From the NCBI RefSeq assembly GCF_017948595.1, contig NZ_JAGFBV010000022.1, forward strand, positions 16,701 to 80,700: a stretch of 64,000 nt of DNA, in the 5' to 3' direction. Both the position numbers and the translations under genes were made by a program. Positions 51,718 to 60,812 of the stretch are shown here, one piece after another. Within the stretch, counting starts at the first letter, position 1, and each line of letters starts with the position of its first letter. Under the pieces are notes generated by a model. It was not told where the DNA came from and did no database searches. It worked only from the letters and a program-made list of their open reading frames with translations. The DNA is from Flavobacterium geliluteum (GTDB taxonomy: Bacteria; Bacteroidota; Bacteroidia; Flavobacteriales; Flavobacteriaceae).

Positions 51718-53889
51718 TTATAGATTTTCTTTGATAAAGTTAGTCATTTTATTATAAAGCTGAATTCTCGTTGCTCCTCCATAAATTCCATGGTTTTTGT
51801 CAGGATATATCTGAGAGTCAAATTGTTTATTCGCTTGAATCAAAGCTTCCATCATTTGCATCGAATTTTGTACATGAACATTATCATCACCAGATCCGTG
51901 AATCAATAAAAACTTTCCTTTCAATTTAGAAACATGATTTATTGGAGAATTCTGATCGTAACCGCTTGCATTTTCCTGTGGTGTCTGCATGTATCTTTCT
52001 GTGTAAACACTATCATAAAAACGCCAGTTGGTTACCGGAGCTACGGCAATCGCCATTTTGAAAACATCGTTTCCTTGAAAAATACAATTCGAAGCCATAA
52101 AACCTCCATAACTCCAGCCGAAGATACCAATTCTAGAAGCATCAACATACGGATAAGCACCAATTACTTTTGCAGCATCAATTTGATCTTCTACTTCGTA
52201 TTTCCCTAATTCTTTTTGAGTAACTTTTTTAAAATCGGCTCCCTTAAAACCCGTACCTCTACCATCTACACAAGCAACAATGTACCCTTGTTGTGTAAGT
52301 GATAAAAACCAGTAATCATCAGTATTATTCCAGTCATTATTAACTTGTTGAGACCCAGGGCCAGAATACTGGTACATGAAAACAGGATATTTTTTAGAAG
52401 GATCAAAATCTTTTGGTTTCAAAATCCATGCATTTAATTCGTTTCCTTTAGCCGTTTTTAAAACAAAAAAATCTTTAGATGGTAAGTTGTAATCTTTGAG
52501 TTGCGCTTTAAGTGCTACGTTGTTTTCGATTACCTGTATCTCTTTTCCGGTCTTTGCTTCGTTTAAAGTATAAGTTGTTGGTTGCGAAGCACTAGAAAAA
52601 GTATTAATAAAGAATTGGAAATTAGGGCTAAAAGTCGCCACATTTGTTCCGGTGTTTTTAGACAAACGCACTTTGTTTTTTCCGTCTAAAGCAATGCTGT
52701 ATATGTCTCTGTTGATAGAACCATTTTCTGTAGATTGAAAGAAAATAGTTTTGTTTTTTTCGTCAAAACCATAATAGGAAGTTACTTCCCAATTGCCTTT
52801 TGTCACCTGGTTTTTAAGCTTCCCTGTTTTATCATACACATAAATATGATTGAAACCGTCTTTTTCACTTGTCCAAATAAAACTGTTGTCTTTTAAGAAT
52901 GTCAAGTTGTCCGTAACGTCAACGTATGCCTTATCTTTTTCATTCAAAACCACTTTTGCAGTAGCAGCATTTCCGTCAATAAACAATAAATCAAGATTGT
53001 CTTGGTGGCGATTTAAAACCTGAGCCGACAAAATATTTGCGTCATTTGTCCACTGTAATCTTGCAATATAAAAATCGTTATAATTTCCTAAATCTACTTT
53101 TTTAGCAGCATTCGAAACCACATCATAAAGATGTAAAGACACTACTGAGTTTTTCTCGCCTGCTTTAGGATATTTGAAAGTTTCTACCGTTGGATACAAA
53201 TCTTTATGAAACATTGACATCGAAAACTCAGGAACTTCACTTTCGTCAAAACGAATGTAAGCCAGTTTTTTACTGTCCTTACTCCAATCAAAAGCTCTTA
53301 CAAAAGCAAACTCTTCTTCGTAAACCCAGTCGGTTATCCCGTTGATGATCGCATTTTTCTTTCCGTCTGTGGTAACAGCTGTCGATTTTTGCGAAGCCAG
53401 ATCATACACATACAAGTTGTTTTCTTTAGCGTAAGCAATTTTTGTTCCGTCAGGCGAAAAAGTAGGCTCCTGAACCTGAAAATCAAAAAGCTTGGTTATT
53501 TTTTTTGACGCAATATCGTATAAAAAATAATCTGCGGTAAAAGAGTGACGGAAAATTTTATTTGAATTGCAAGCAATTAAAATCTTTTTTTCCGCTGCAT
53601 CAAAAGCATAACTATCAATTCCGTTTTCTAGCTCTTTATAATTTTTACTGTCTACTAAATTGGTTACTTTTTTTAGTGTTGCAAAATCATACAAATCAAT
53701 TTGCATGCTTCTGCTGGCCTGATCTACATTTAAAACAGTATACTGATTGGTGTTTTTTAACGATTGTAATTCGTCCATTCCTTTTGCACGAAATGCACCG
53801 CTATATATTTTTTCAACAGTAATTTTTTGTTGTCCAAAAACGGTAGCAACTAAAAATAAAAGTATTACAGTAATTTTACTTGTATTCAT
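51718..53889 (-). CDS. Secreted S9 family dipeptidyl peptidase IV
   Basis: The 723-residue protein has a signal peptide (to about residue 19), a DPP-IV-type N-terminal beta-propeller (about 60-470, with DWVYEEEFAFVRAFDWS, the Glu-Glu pair that holds the substrate N-terminus) and an alpha/beta-hydrolase domain. The catalytic serine is in GWSYGGFMAS, the aspartate in HGSGDDNVH, and the histidine in DKNHGIYGG. It releases dipeptides from protein N-termini, mainly after proline or alanine. The two POT genes downstream would import the products, so the three make one peptide-feeding operon. Confidence 0.95.
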   Translation of the reverse strand: MNTSKITVILLFLVATVFGQQKITVEKIYSGAFRAKGMDELQSLKNTNQYTVLNVDQASRSMQIDLYDFATLKKVTNLVDSKNYKELENGIDSYAFDAAEKKILIACNSNKIFRHSFTADYFLYDIASKKITKLFDFQVQEPTFSPDGTKIAYAKENNLYVYDLASQKSTAVTTDGKKNAIINGITDWVYEEEFAFVRAFDWSKDSKKLAYIRFDESEVPEFSMSMFHKDLYPTVETFKYPKAGEKNSVVSLHLYDVVSNAAKKVDLGNYNDFYIARLQWTNDANILSAQVLNRHQDNLDLLFIDGNAATAKVVLNEKDKAYVDVTDNLTFLKDNSFIWTSEKDGFNHIYVYDKTGKLKNQVTKGNWEVTSYYGFDEKNKTIFFQSTENGSINRDIYSIALDGKNKVRLSKNTGTNVATFSPNFQFFINTFSSASQPTTYTLNEAKTGKEIQVIENNVALKAQLKDYNLPSKDFFVLKTAKGNELNAWILKPKDFDPSKKYPVFMYQYSGPGSQQVNNDWNNTDDYWFLSLTQQGYIVACVDGRGTGFKGADFKKVTQKELGKYEVEDQIDAAKVIGAYPYVDASRIGIFGWSYGGFMASNCIFQGNDVFKMAIAVAPVTNWRFYDSVYTERYMQTPQENASGYDQNSPINHVSKLKGKFLLIHGSGDDNVHVQNSMQMMEALIQANKQFDSQIYPDKNHGIYGGATRIQLYNKMTNFIKENL

Positions 53890-54035
53890 TTATGATTATT
53901 TTAAATATAAAAAAGAGTCCAATTTTACTAAAAAAATTAAACATAATACACATTTCAAGTGTTAAATGTTAAAAAAAATAACGATTGCGTACCTTTCAAA
54001 ATTTAATATAATTACAAACAAAACCCTTAAATTGG

Positions 54036-54043
54036 TATCTTTG
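54036..54043 (+). promoter_or_regulatory. Promoter -7 element for the HMG-CoA reductase gene
   Basis: TATCTTTG matches TAnnTTTG, 30 bases before the ATG. Confidence 0.6.
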
Positions 54044-54072
54044 CGGCATCAATTCTATTTAAAATACTGAGA

Positions 54073-55371
54073 ATGAACAACGCTGTTGCCGGATTTTCTA
54101 AATTATCCAAAAAAGAAAAAATAAGCTGGATTGCCAATGAGTACTTTTCAAACCCCGAAGAAGCACTGGCTATTATAAGAAATTACTGGAATTCAGACGA
54201 AAAACTCCAACAATTACACGATGAATTCATAGAAAACACAATCACCAATTTATACATTCCGCTCGGCGTGGCTCCTAACTTTTTGATCAACGGAAAGTAC
54301 AAAACCATTCCGATGGCCATCGAGGAAAGTTCGGTTGTGGCTGCCGCTTCAAAATCGGCCAAATATTGGGCAACACGTGGCGGATTTAAAGCGACTGTAA
54401 TCAACACTGAGAAAATCGGACAAGTACATTTTACATACAACGGTGATTCTCAAAAATTAGCAGATTTTTTCACTAACATTAAACCCAAATTTTTCTCAGA
54501 CACGCAAAGTATTACCAAAAATATGCAACAACGAGGAGGAGGAATTCTGAATATCGAGCTTCGTGACAAACGAAATTTGCTCGAAAATTACTTTCAACTT
54601 CATGCTACTTTCGAAACAAAAGATAGTATGGGCGCCAACTTTATTAATTCTTGCTTAGAGCAATTTGCCACTACTTTAAAAACAGAGGCACAAAATGCAG
54701 GTTTAGATCTTGAGGTCGTTATGAGCATTTTGTCCAATTATGTCCCTAATTGCATCGTTAAAGCCGAAGTTTCGTGCAATGTCGAGGATTTAACCGAAAA
54801 ACACATTCCAAATCCACACGATTTTGCAGCGCGTTTTGTTCAAGCCGTACAGATTGCAGAAGTCGAGCCTTTTAGAGCCGTAACACATAACAAAGGTATT
54901 ATGAATGGCGTTGACGCCGTAATTTTGGCTACCGGAAACGATTTTAGAGCTGTCGAAGCCGGCGTGCATGCGTATGCTGCCCGAAACGGTCAATATTCAA
55001 GTTTGTCGCACGCCAAAATTGAGAACGGAATTTTTACTTTCTCGCTCGAAATTCCGCTGGCATTGGGCACAGTTGGAGGCCTGACTTCATTGCATCCGTT
55101 GGTTAAATTATGTTTAGAAATTCTCGAAAAACCCTCTGCCGAAGAGTTAATGCAAATTGTTGCAGTTGCCGGTCTGGCGCAAAATTTTGCGGCTCTCCGC
55201 TCCCTAACGACCACCGGAATTCAGGAAGGCCACATGAAAATGCATCTCAATAACATCATCAACCAATTTGAAGCTACGGATGAAGAAAGAAATTTAATCA
55301 AAATACATTTCAAAAAAAATGTAGTTTCTCACAGCGCCGTAGTCGAATTTATTCAAAATTTACGAAAATAA
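54073..55371 (+). CDS. mvaA: Class II hydroxymethylglutaryl-CoA reductase
   Basis: The enzyme converts HMG-CoA to mevalonate. The 432-residue length and motifs are class II: YIPLGVAPNFLINGKYKTIP, the catalytic glutamate in IEESSVVAAASKSAKYW, the lysine in THNKGIMNGVDAVILATGND, and the aspartate in the latter. A Gly-rich turn LGTVGGLTSLHPLVKLCL follows. Class II enzymes are often called degradative, but in Bacteroidota the mevalonate route is used to make isoprenoids, and the GHMP kinase next door supports a biosynthetic role. Confidence 0.94.
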   Translation: MNNAVAGFSKLSKKEKISWIANEYFSNPEEALAIIRNYWNSDEKLQQLHDEFIENTITNLYIPLGVAPNFLINGKYKTIPMAIEESSVVAAASKSAKYWATRGGFKATVINTEKIGQVHFTYNGDSQKLADFFTNIKPKFFSDTQSITKNMQQRGGGILNIELRDKRNLLENYFQLHATFETKDSMGANFINSCLEQFATTLKTEAQNAGLDLEVVMSILSNYVPNCIVKAEVSCNVEDLTEKHIPNPHDFAARFVQAVQIAEVEPFRAVTHNKGIMNGVDAVILATGNDFRAVEAGVHAYAARNGQYSSLSHAKIENGIFTFSLEIPLALGTVGGLTSLHPLVKLCLEILEKPSAEELMQIVAVAGLAQNFAALRSLTTTGIQEGHMKMHLNNIINQFEATDEERNLIKIHFKKNVVSHSAVVEFIQNLRK

Positions 55372-55453
55372 TTAGCCGAAGCTATTCCCGCTGTCCGTTA
55401 TATCTTTTGTGGCTAACCCCGCCACAAAAGGATATCACTTCCATCGGGGCTAA
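55372..55453. repeat. REP-like palindromic element between the mevalonate genes
   Basis: The element starts TTAGCC and ends GGCTAA. Inside, CCCG pairs with CGGG, and a long inner stem pairs TATCTTTTGTGGC (55401-55413) with GCCACAAAAGGATA (55421-55434), with one bulge. Its GC content is higher than the surroundings. Elements with this look (AGCTATTCCCGCT, then CTTTTGT) are, as I recall, scattered between genes in Flavobacterium genomes. Only one copy is seen in this window. Confidence 0.7.
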
Positions 55454-55463
55454 AAAATAAAGC

Positions 55464-56384
55464 ATGAAAAGAACATTTTACAGTAACGGAAAACTCTTAA
55501 TTACAGGTGAATATCTAGTTTTAGATGGCGCCAGAGCTTTTGCCTTACCCACAAAATTTGGTCAGAATCTTGTGGTCGAAAATGGCTCAGACAAACAAAT
55601 ACAATGGAAAAGTCACGATAGTGACGGAAAAATATGGTTTGAGGACACTATTTCATTCTCAGAAATAATTCATCATTCAAAATCAGAGGTTGAAACCGTA
55701 AAAACAACTTTAATCAACATCTTGCACGAAGCCTATCTTCTCCATCCTGATTTTATAAAAAATGCCGAAGGTTACCACATTACAACAGCACTTACTTTTC
55801 CAAAAAACTGGGGATTAGGCACTTCTTCTACTTTACTTAATAACATAGCACAATGGTTAGCAATCGATGCTTATACACTGCTTAAAAACAGTTTTGGAGG
55901 CAGTGGCTATGATATTGCCTGCGCCCAAAACAACACACCGATCGTTTATTATTTAGAAAACAATCTACCTGTAGTTGAAAAGGTCAATTTTGACCCCAAA
56001 TTTACTAAAAACATATATTTTGTTTACCTCAATAAAAAACAAAGCAGCAAAGCCGCAATACATTCTTATCATACTCAAAAAAATAATAATTTAAAAGAAA
56101 AAATAACTGTTAACAATCAAATCACAGATGCTTTTTTAAGTACAGAATCTTTAACGGAATTTAGAATTGCAGTTGAGAATCACGAAATTCATTTAAGTAC
56201 TATTCTACAAACAAAAACCATAAAAGAAAGCGAGTTCCCTGATTTTCCCGGAGCAATAAAAAGTCTGGGAGCTTGGGGTGGTGATTTTGTAATGGTTCTT
56301 TCTGATGAAAATCCAACTACGTACTTTATTTCAAAAGGGTACGAAACGATTATTTCGTACAACGAAATGATTTTAAAAAAATAA
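55464..56384 (+). CDS. GYDIA-family GHMP kinase (mevalonate-pathway related)
   Basis: The 306-residue protein is a GHMP-superfamily kinase: an N-terminal substrate strand (GKLLITGEYLVLDGARAFAL), the ATP loop GLGTSSTLLNNIAQW in the place of PxxxGLGSSAA, and the family-naming GGSGYDIACAQ. It is shorter and more divergent than mevalonate kinase or diphosphomevalonate decarboxylase. Its exact substrate is not known. The location next to HMG-CoA reductase suggests phosphorylation of mevalonate or a derivative. The REP-like element lies between the two genes. Confidence 0.87.
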   Translation: MKRTFYSNGKLLITGEYLVLDGARAFALPTKFGQNLVVENGSDKQIQWKSHDSDGKIWFEDTISFSEIIHHSKSEVETVKTTLINILHEAYLLHPDFIKNAEGYHITTALTFPKNWGLGTSSTLLNNIAQWLAIDAYTLLKNSFGGSGYDIACAQNNTPIVYYLENNLPVVEKVNFDPKFTKNIYFVYLNKKQSSKAAIHSYHTQKNNNLKEKITVNNQITDAFLSTESLTEFRIAVENHEIHLSTILQTKTIKESEFPDFPGAIKSLGAWGGDFVMVLSDENPTTYFISKGYETIISYNEMILKK

Positions 56385-56406
56385 ATTTAAGCAACATCAA
56401 GTACTG

Positions 56407-56841
56407 TTAAAAATTTACCCTTTTACCTTTTATAGGTTTAGGATCAAGATGACGAATTTTTTGAGTTTCCTGACCGTTAGATTCAATAAGGGTATTGTGC
56501 AAACGTTCTGCCATTTTTTCTATACTATTGGTTATAGAATCATATACCAGTTCCATTCTTCGGTGTTTCTCTTCTTTTACTGCTTTTAAAACATCCTCAA
56601 CAAAAAACTTGTCGTATTTCTCGGCTACAGAATCGCGAGTGTTAGTTAGTCGGATAACATAATCATTACTTAGTATCGTAACTTTAAAATGTTGTTCTTC
56701 GTTACTTAAATAATATTTACCTCCCAATTCATCAACATTGATGTCAGTGCTACTAACTTTTAAAAGTTCCGTAATTATTCCAAAAATATGGTTCTCAATT
56801 TTGGAATATACTTTAGGTTTTCTTTTAAATAAATTAAACAT
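56407..56841 (-). CDS. Hypothetical soluble protein
   Basis: The 144-residue protein has a short basic N-terminus (MFNLFKRKPKVY), a mixed alpha/beta middle (YYLSNEEQHFKVTILSNDYVIRL) and long charged helices towards the end (FVEDVLKAVKEEKHRRMELV). There is no signal peptide, membrane segment or recognised motif. It reads as a cytosolic protein that may form a helical dimer. I do not recognise a family. It stands alone between convergent mevalonate genes and a 292-base gap. Confidence 0.65.
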   Translation of the reverse strand: MFNLFKRKPKVYSKIENHIFGIITELLKVSSTDINVDELGGKYYLSNEEQHFKVTILSNDYVIRLTNTRDSVAEKYDKFFVEDVLKAVKEEKHRRMELVYDSITNSIEKMAERLHNTLIESNGQETQKIRHLDPKPIKGKRVNF

Positions 56842-57133
56842 AAAGTATATTAACTATTTGATTGTTAAAGTAATTTTTTACCATTCCCCAGTAATTTTTA
56901 TATAATAATTTACACCAATCTTATCTGTTAAAATAAAAAGACTGGCAAATTAAATGCAATATTTTGGATATCACAAATTTTTTAAATTATATTTCTATTA
57001 TTCCTATATAATTAGAGAAAAGATATTGATATTTACTACAAAAAGAATTAAAAATATGATTTATTATAAACAAACAAAACCCGAAATGTTTTCAAAACAT
57101 TTCGGGTTAAGCTATTGAAATTAAATTATATAA
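56842..57133. other. Gene-free AT-rich gap
   Basis: This 292-base stretch is very AT-rich. Apart from the terminator at 57069-57108, I see no gene, RNA or repeat in it. It probably includes the promoter for the minus-strand hypothetical gene, though no clear element was identified. Confidence 0.6.
57069..57108 (-). terminator. Terminator after the PpiD-like gene
   Basis: The 15-bp perfect stem AACCCGAAATGTTTT/AAAACATTTCGGGTT with a 1-base centre reads into TTTTGTTTGTTT on the minus strand. Confidence 0.9.
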
Positions 57134-59233
57134 CTAGTAATTAAATTGCAGTCTGTTATCTTCAATTTTTGCATTGTTTTTCAAAGCTGGCAACACTCTA
57201 CTTGCATCAGAAGCACTTTGCGCTTTTAATTTATCAACGTATGGAGCATGATTAGCAATTGCTGGAGCCTTAACAGTACTAATGTTTTTTACAACATAAA
57301 CACCTGTATTTCCTTCAATTGGGGCAGAAATCTTGTTAGCAGCCAAAGCAAACGCCGTTCCTACAACTTTAGGTTCTTGACCAACTCCACCCGGTAAAAC
57401 AGCATTTTCTAATGTAACGTTTGTCGCTTGTTGAACAGTTACACCAGCACTTTTAGCGATAGCTTCAAGACTAGAACCTGTCATTTTAGCTTTTAAAAGT
57501 TCTGCTTTTTTCTTGTTCTTCAAAATAGACTCTACATACGGTCTGGCCACTGTTACAGAAACCAAACCAGATTTGTTTTCACCTTTATATTGAGCGATTA
57601 CATTTCCAACATTAGCGATTTCAAAACGCTTTACATCACCTTTGCTGGTTTCTTTGTCAAATGCCCATCTTACAATAGCACGTTGGTTTCCTAATGGTCC
57701 AAATGCCTCATCCATTGCTTTTGCAGTTATCGGAGTAGCAACTTTTAAACCTAAAGCTTTTGCAGTAGCGTTAAAATCTTTATCAGCAGCATCCATTTCA
57801 AACTTAGTTGCCAATGCAAATAATTTATCAGAAGTTGCTTCTGAAGGCTCTATTTTTTGAGCAATTGTAGCCAAACGAATTCCGTCTTGCTTATCTGTAA
57901 TTTTGATAATATGAAAACCAAAAGCAGTTTCAACTAAACCAACTTTTCCAATACCATTTGCAAAAACAAAATCATTGAAAGGCTTTACCATTTGATTTGG
58001 TCCAAAATATCCTAAGTCACCACCTTGTTGTGCAGATGAATCATCAGAACTTGTAAAAGCCAACATCATAAAACTATCCGGATTAGCTTGTACTTGAGCA
58101 AGGATTTCTTCAGCTTTAGCTTTCGCTTCTTCTTTTGTTCTTTTTTCTTTTGCATTTGGTGTTTGAGACCCCTCATAACCAATTAAAATATGGCTAGCTT
58201 TTGCATTAACACCCGCTTTAAATCCTAGAGATTTAGAAATACAGTAGTATTTTCCAAAAACATAAGGACCATAAATAGCTCCCGGAGCCAAGCTAAACAA
58301 TTTATCAGCATCAACAGCTGGTAAAGCATTTTTTGCTACATAAGTTGAGTCATAAGGAACATCAGAATTTGTATTTACAAATTCTGCAATGTTTTTGGCA
58401 TTTCTAAAGCCAGGAACCGTATCGTTTTTACCCGTTTTAGCATTGTAAACAACACTTCCGTTTAATAATGACGTGATTCTAGATTTAATTTCTACTTCAT
58501 CTTCTTTTGAAGGTTTGTCTTCAATTAAAACATAATTGATCTCACGAGTAGCATCCGCTTTGAATTTCTTCTCGTTTTTCTTCATGTAATCTACAATTTC
58601 ATCATCTGAAATTTTTACCTCACTATCTTTAATAGAAGAATACAATCCGGCAGCATAAGCAAAGTTTACTTTGTTAGCTTCCATTTCATATTTCAACTTT
58701 CCTTCACTAGCAGTCGTGTAAAGTCCAGATTTGATTAATGTAGTGTAGATTTGATATTTTGCGTTTAATGCAGCATCTTTTTCTTTTTCAGTGATAAACT
58801 GAGCTGCTTCAGGATTTGCTTTAAAGTAATCTTTGAATTTTGCAAGATCAAACAATCCAGCAGCGTTTAAGAACATTGGATTTTTTCCGATGTTTGGATC
58901 TGCCTTTAGTACTTCGACAAGGTGCTTTTCACCCACTCTTAATCCTAATTTATCAAATTGAGTTGATAATAAAGCGATAGAAACCTCTTGATCCCAAACT
59001 CTGTTTGCAGCTTCTGTCGAGGTAATTCCTTGACCACTTTTTTCAACATTACTAACTTTAACTCTAAAGTCTTCAAATGAAATATCTTTTCCATCGATGC
59101 TTCCCACATCTTTTGAACTTTGACTAAAAGTACCGCTATTAAATAAATCTTGTATTATAAATGCAAATAATGCAAGTGCAATAACTCCTATCAATAATGC
59201 GGAACGCTGTCTAATTTTTGCTAAAACTGCCAT
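57134..59233 (-). CDS. PpiD/SurA-like membrane-anchored peptidylprolyl isomerase
   Basis: The 699-residue protein is a periplasmic folding factor held by one N-terminal helix (SALLIGVIALALFAFIIQD, about residues 11-29). A SurA-N-like chaperone domain follows, then a parvulin domain in the middle (ASHILIGYEGS, QQGGDLGYFGPNQMVKPF and ETAFGFHIIKITD, about 345-455), then a second, less conserved PPIase-like half. The start is the ATG at 59233 (MAVLAKIRQRS), since an earlier in-frame start would add 14 residues with no family match. It is last in the run coaX to PpiD and has its own 3' terminator. Confidence 0.93.
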   Translation of the reverse strand: MAVLAKIRQRSALLIGVIALALFAFIIQDLFNSGTFSQSSKDVGSIDGKDISFEDFRVKVSNVEKSGQGITSTEAANRVWDQEVSIALLSTQFDKLGLRVGEKHLVEVLKADPNIGKNPMFLNAAGLFDLAKFKDYFKANPEAAQFITEKEKDAALNAKYQIYTTLIKSGLYTTASEGKLKYEMEANKVNFAYAAGLYSSIKDSEVKISDDEIVDYMKKNEKKFKADATREINYVLIEDKPSKEDEVEIKSRITSLLNGSVVYNAKTGKNDTVPGFRNAKNIAEFVNTNSDVPYDSTYVAKNALPAVDADKLFSLAPGAIYGPYVFGKYYCISKSLGFKAGVNAKASHILIGYEGSQTPNAKEKRTKEEAKAKAEEILAQVQANPDSFMMLAFTSSDDSSAQQGGDLGYFGPNQMVKPFNDFVFANGIGKVGLVETAFGFHIIKITDKQDGIRLATIAQKIEPSEATSDKLFALATKFEMDAADKDFNATAKALGLKVATPITAKAMDEAFGPLGNQRAIVRWAFDKETSKGDVKRFEIANVGNVIAQYKGENKSGLVSVTVARPYVESILKNKKKAELLKAKMTGSSLEAIAKSAGVTVQQATNVTLENAVLPGGVGQEPKVVGTAFALAANKISAPIEGNTGVYVVKNISTVKAPAIANHAPYVDKLKAQSASDASRVLPALKNNAKIEDNRLQFNY

Positions 59234-59341
59234 TTTTATTATCGTTAATTTTATATTCAGTTTGCGAAAATACAATTATCTAGTTAATAACAATACAACT
59301 AGCCATTTATTTTACGCAATTTTTTTTATTAATAAAAAAAA

Positions 59342-60601
59342 TCAGTCTTTTAAAGACATTTTTACTAATTCTATTTTCTTATTTGAGCATTCTTCGATCA
59401 CAAAATGGTAATTTCCAATGGTAATTTCTTCTCCTTTTTGTGGGATTTCTTTTGTAAAATCAACAATAAAACCTCCTAATGTTCCGTACGAATCGCTCTC
59501 CGGAATTCCTAATTTATAGGATTCATTTAAGTATTCAACGTCAAATCGTGCAGAAAAAAGATATTTTCCAGCTCCCAGTTCCTGCTCGATTAATTCTTCG
59601 TCCAAATCATGTTCGTCTTCAATTTCACCAAACAACTCTTCGACAATATCCTCGATTGTTATAATCCCTGAAGTACCACCGTATTCATCCAAAACAACAG
59701 CTACATTTTTACGCTTTTTGATCAGCAAATTCAAGGCATCTTTTATCAAAATAGTTTGCGGCACAAACTCTACCGCCATTAAAACTGATTTTATAGTTTT
59801 TGGCTTTTTAAACAAATCAAAAGAATGCACATAACCCACAATATCATCAAGTGAATTCTGACTGACAACGATTTTAGAATACCCGGTTTCTATAAACAAA
59901 GCTTTAAGATCTGCCACACTATCAAACAAATCTATGTCTACAATTTCGGTACGCGGCGTCATGATATCCCGCGCCTTTACTCCCGAAAACTCTAGTGCGT
60001 TCTGAAAAATCTGAATTTCAGAATCAATTTCTTCATTATCTTCTACCGACAGCATTTGTTCTGTTATGTAATTTCCAAGTTCAATTTTGCTAAAATAAAG
60101 TTGCACCTGATCTCCTTCGGTTTTAAAAAATTTTCTTAAAATAAAATCTGAAATCCAAATAAAAAAAGTAGAGATATAATAGAATAATCGATAAAAAAGA
60201 TACGCTGGAATAGCAAAAAACTTAATTAATGAGTTGGCGTAAATTTGAAAAAAAACTTTCGGAAAAAATTCAGCCGTTATCAAAACTATAAAAGTCGAAA
60301 GCAGCGTTTGAAAAAACAAAGTCGTATAATCTGAAAACTGAAAACCTAATCCCACAATCCATTTGAGGATTAAATCTCCCATAAAAAAACCATAAACTAC
60401 AAGTGCCACATTGTTCCCAATAAGCATTGCTGCGATAAATTTTGACGGTTTTTCTGTAAGCTTGGTAAGTATTTGAGACAAAAAGTTATCTTGTTTCTTT
60501 TCGATTTCAAGATAAATTTTATTCGAGGAAATAAAAGCTATTTCCATTCCTGAAAAAAAGGCCGATAGTATTAAACATAGTATTATAATACTAATTTCCA
60601 T
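59342..60601 (-). CDS. CNNM/CorC (hemolysin-family) membrane protein with CBS pair
   Basis: The 419-residue protein has a CNNM/DUF21 membrane domain (about 1-185, with ISIIILCLILSAFFSGMEIA and IAAMLIGNNVALVVYG), two CBS domains (about 205-325, with KARDIMTPRTEIVDI and VAVVLDEYGGTSGIITIEDI), and a C-terminal CorC_HlyC domain (YGTLGGFIVDFTKEIPQ). Such proteins are linked to magnesium and cobalt transport. The layout is also that of GldE, but gldD and ssb, its usual neighbours, are absent. It sits between a small membrane protein gene and the PpiD-like gene. Confidence 0.92.
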   Translation of the reverse strand: MEISIIILCLILSAFFSGMEIAFISSNKIYLEIEKKQDNFLSQILTKLTEKPSKFIAAMLIGNNVALVVYGFFMGDLILKWIVGLGFQFSDYTTLFFQTLLSTFIVLITAEFFPKVFFQIYANSLIKFFAIPAYLFYRLFYYISTFFIWISDFILRKFFKTEGDQVQLYFSKIELGNYITEQMLSVEDNEEIDSEIQIFQNALEFSGVKARDIMTPRTEIVDIDLFDSVADLKALFIETGYSKIVVSQNSLDDIVGYVHSFDLFKKPKTIKSVLMAVEFVPQTILIKDALNLLIKKRKNVAVVLDEYGGTSGIITIEDIVEELFGEIEDEHDLDEELIEQELGAGKYLFSARFDVEYLNESYKLGIPESDSYGTLGGFIVDFTKEIPQKGEEITIGNYHFVIEECSNKKIELVKMSLKD

Positions 60602-60604
60602 TTT

Positions 60605-60799
60605 TTATTGTTTTTTGTTATGATCGCTCATTTTTTTAAGAAATCTTCTCCTGAAGAAAAACATAAATATGGCCATTCCGGCAATAATAAAGCTTAACCA
60701 CGGATTATTATTTGGATCGTTTACCTTTGTTATTCCGTCATAAATAAAAAAACCTGCAAATAACAAGTAAACGAACTGTGTGTATTTCATGTAACCCAT
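60605..60799 (-). CDS. Small two-helix membrane protein
   Basis: The 64-residue protein has two hydrophobic helices (about 7-22 and 34-50) joined by a proline- and asparagine-rich turn, and a strongly basic tail (FFRRRFLKKMSDHNKKQ). A start at Met4 is equally possible. It ends 3 bases before the CNNM gene and starts 13 bases after lptC, so it is part of the same operon. No family is recognised. Confidence 0.7.
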   Translation of the reverse strand: MGYMKYTQFVYLLFAGFFIYDGITKVNDPNNNPWLSFIIAGMAIFMFFFRRRFLKKMSDHNKKQ

Positions 60800-60812
60800 A
60801 CTCTCTTTTTTT

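Noticed and set aside
55379..55452. Terminator for the HMG-CoA reductase gene
   Set aside because: The palindrome lacks a T run and has REP-like ends; it may still slow transcription but is not a standard terminator.
59234..59275. Upstream start for the PpiD-like protein
   Set aside because: The 14 extra residues precede a well-formed membrane anchor and are unlike the family N-terminus.
59342..60601. Assignment as gliding protein GldE
   Set aside because: The domain layout fits, but the usual neighbours gldD and ssb are absent, so only the general CNNM/CorC call is supported.
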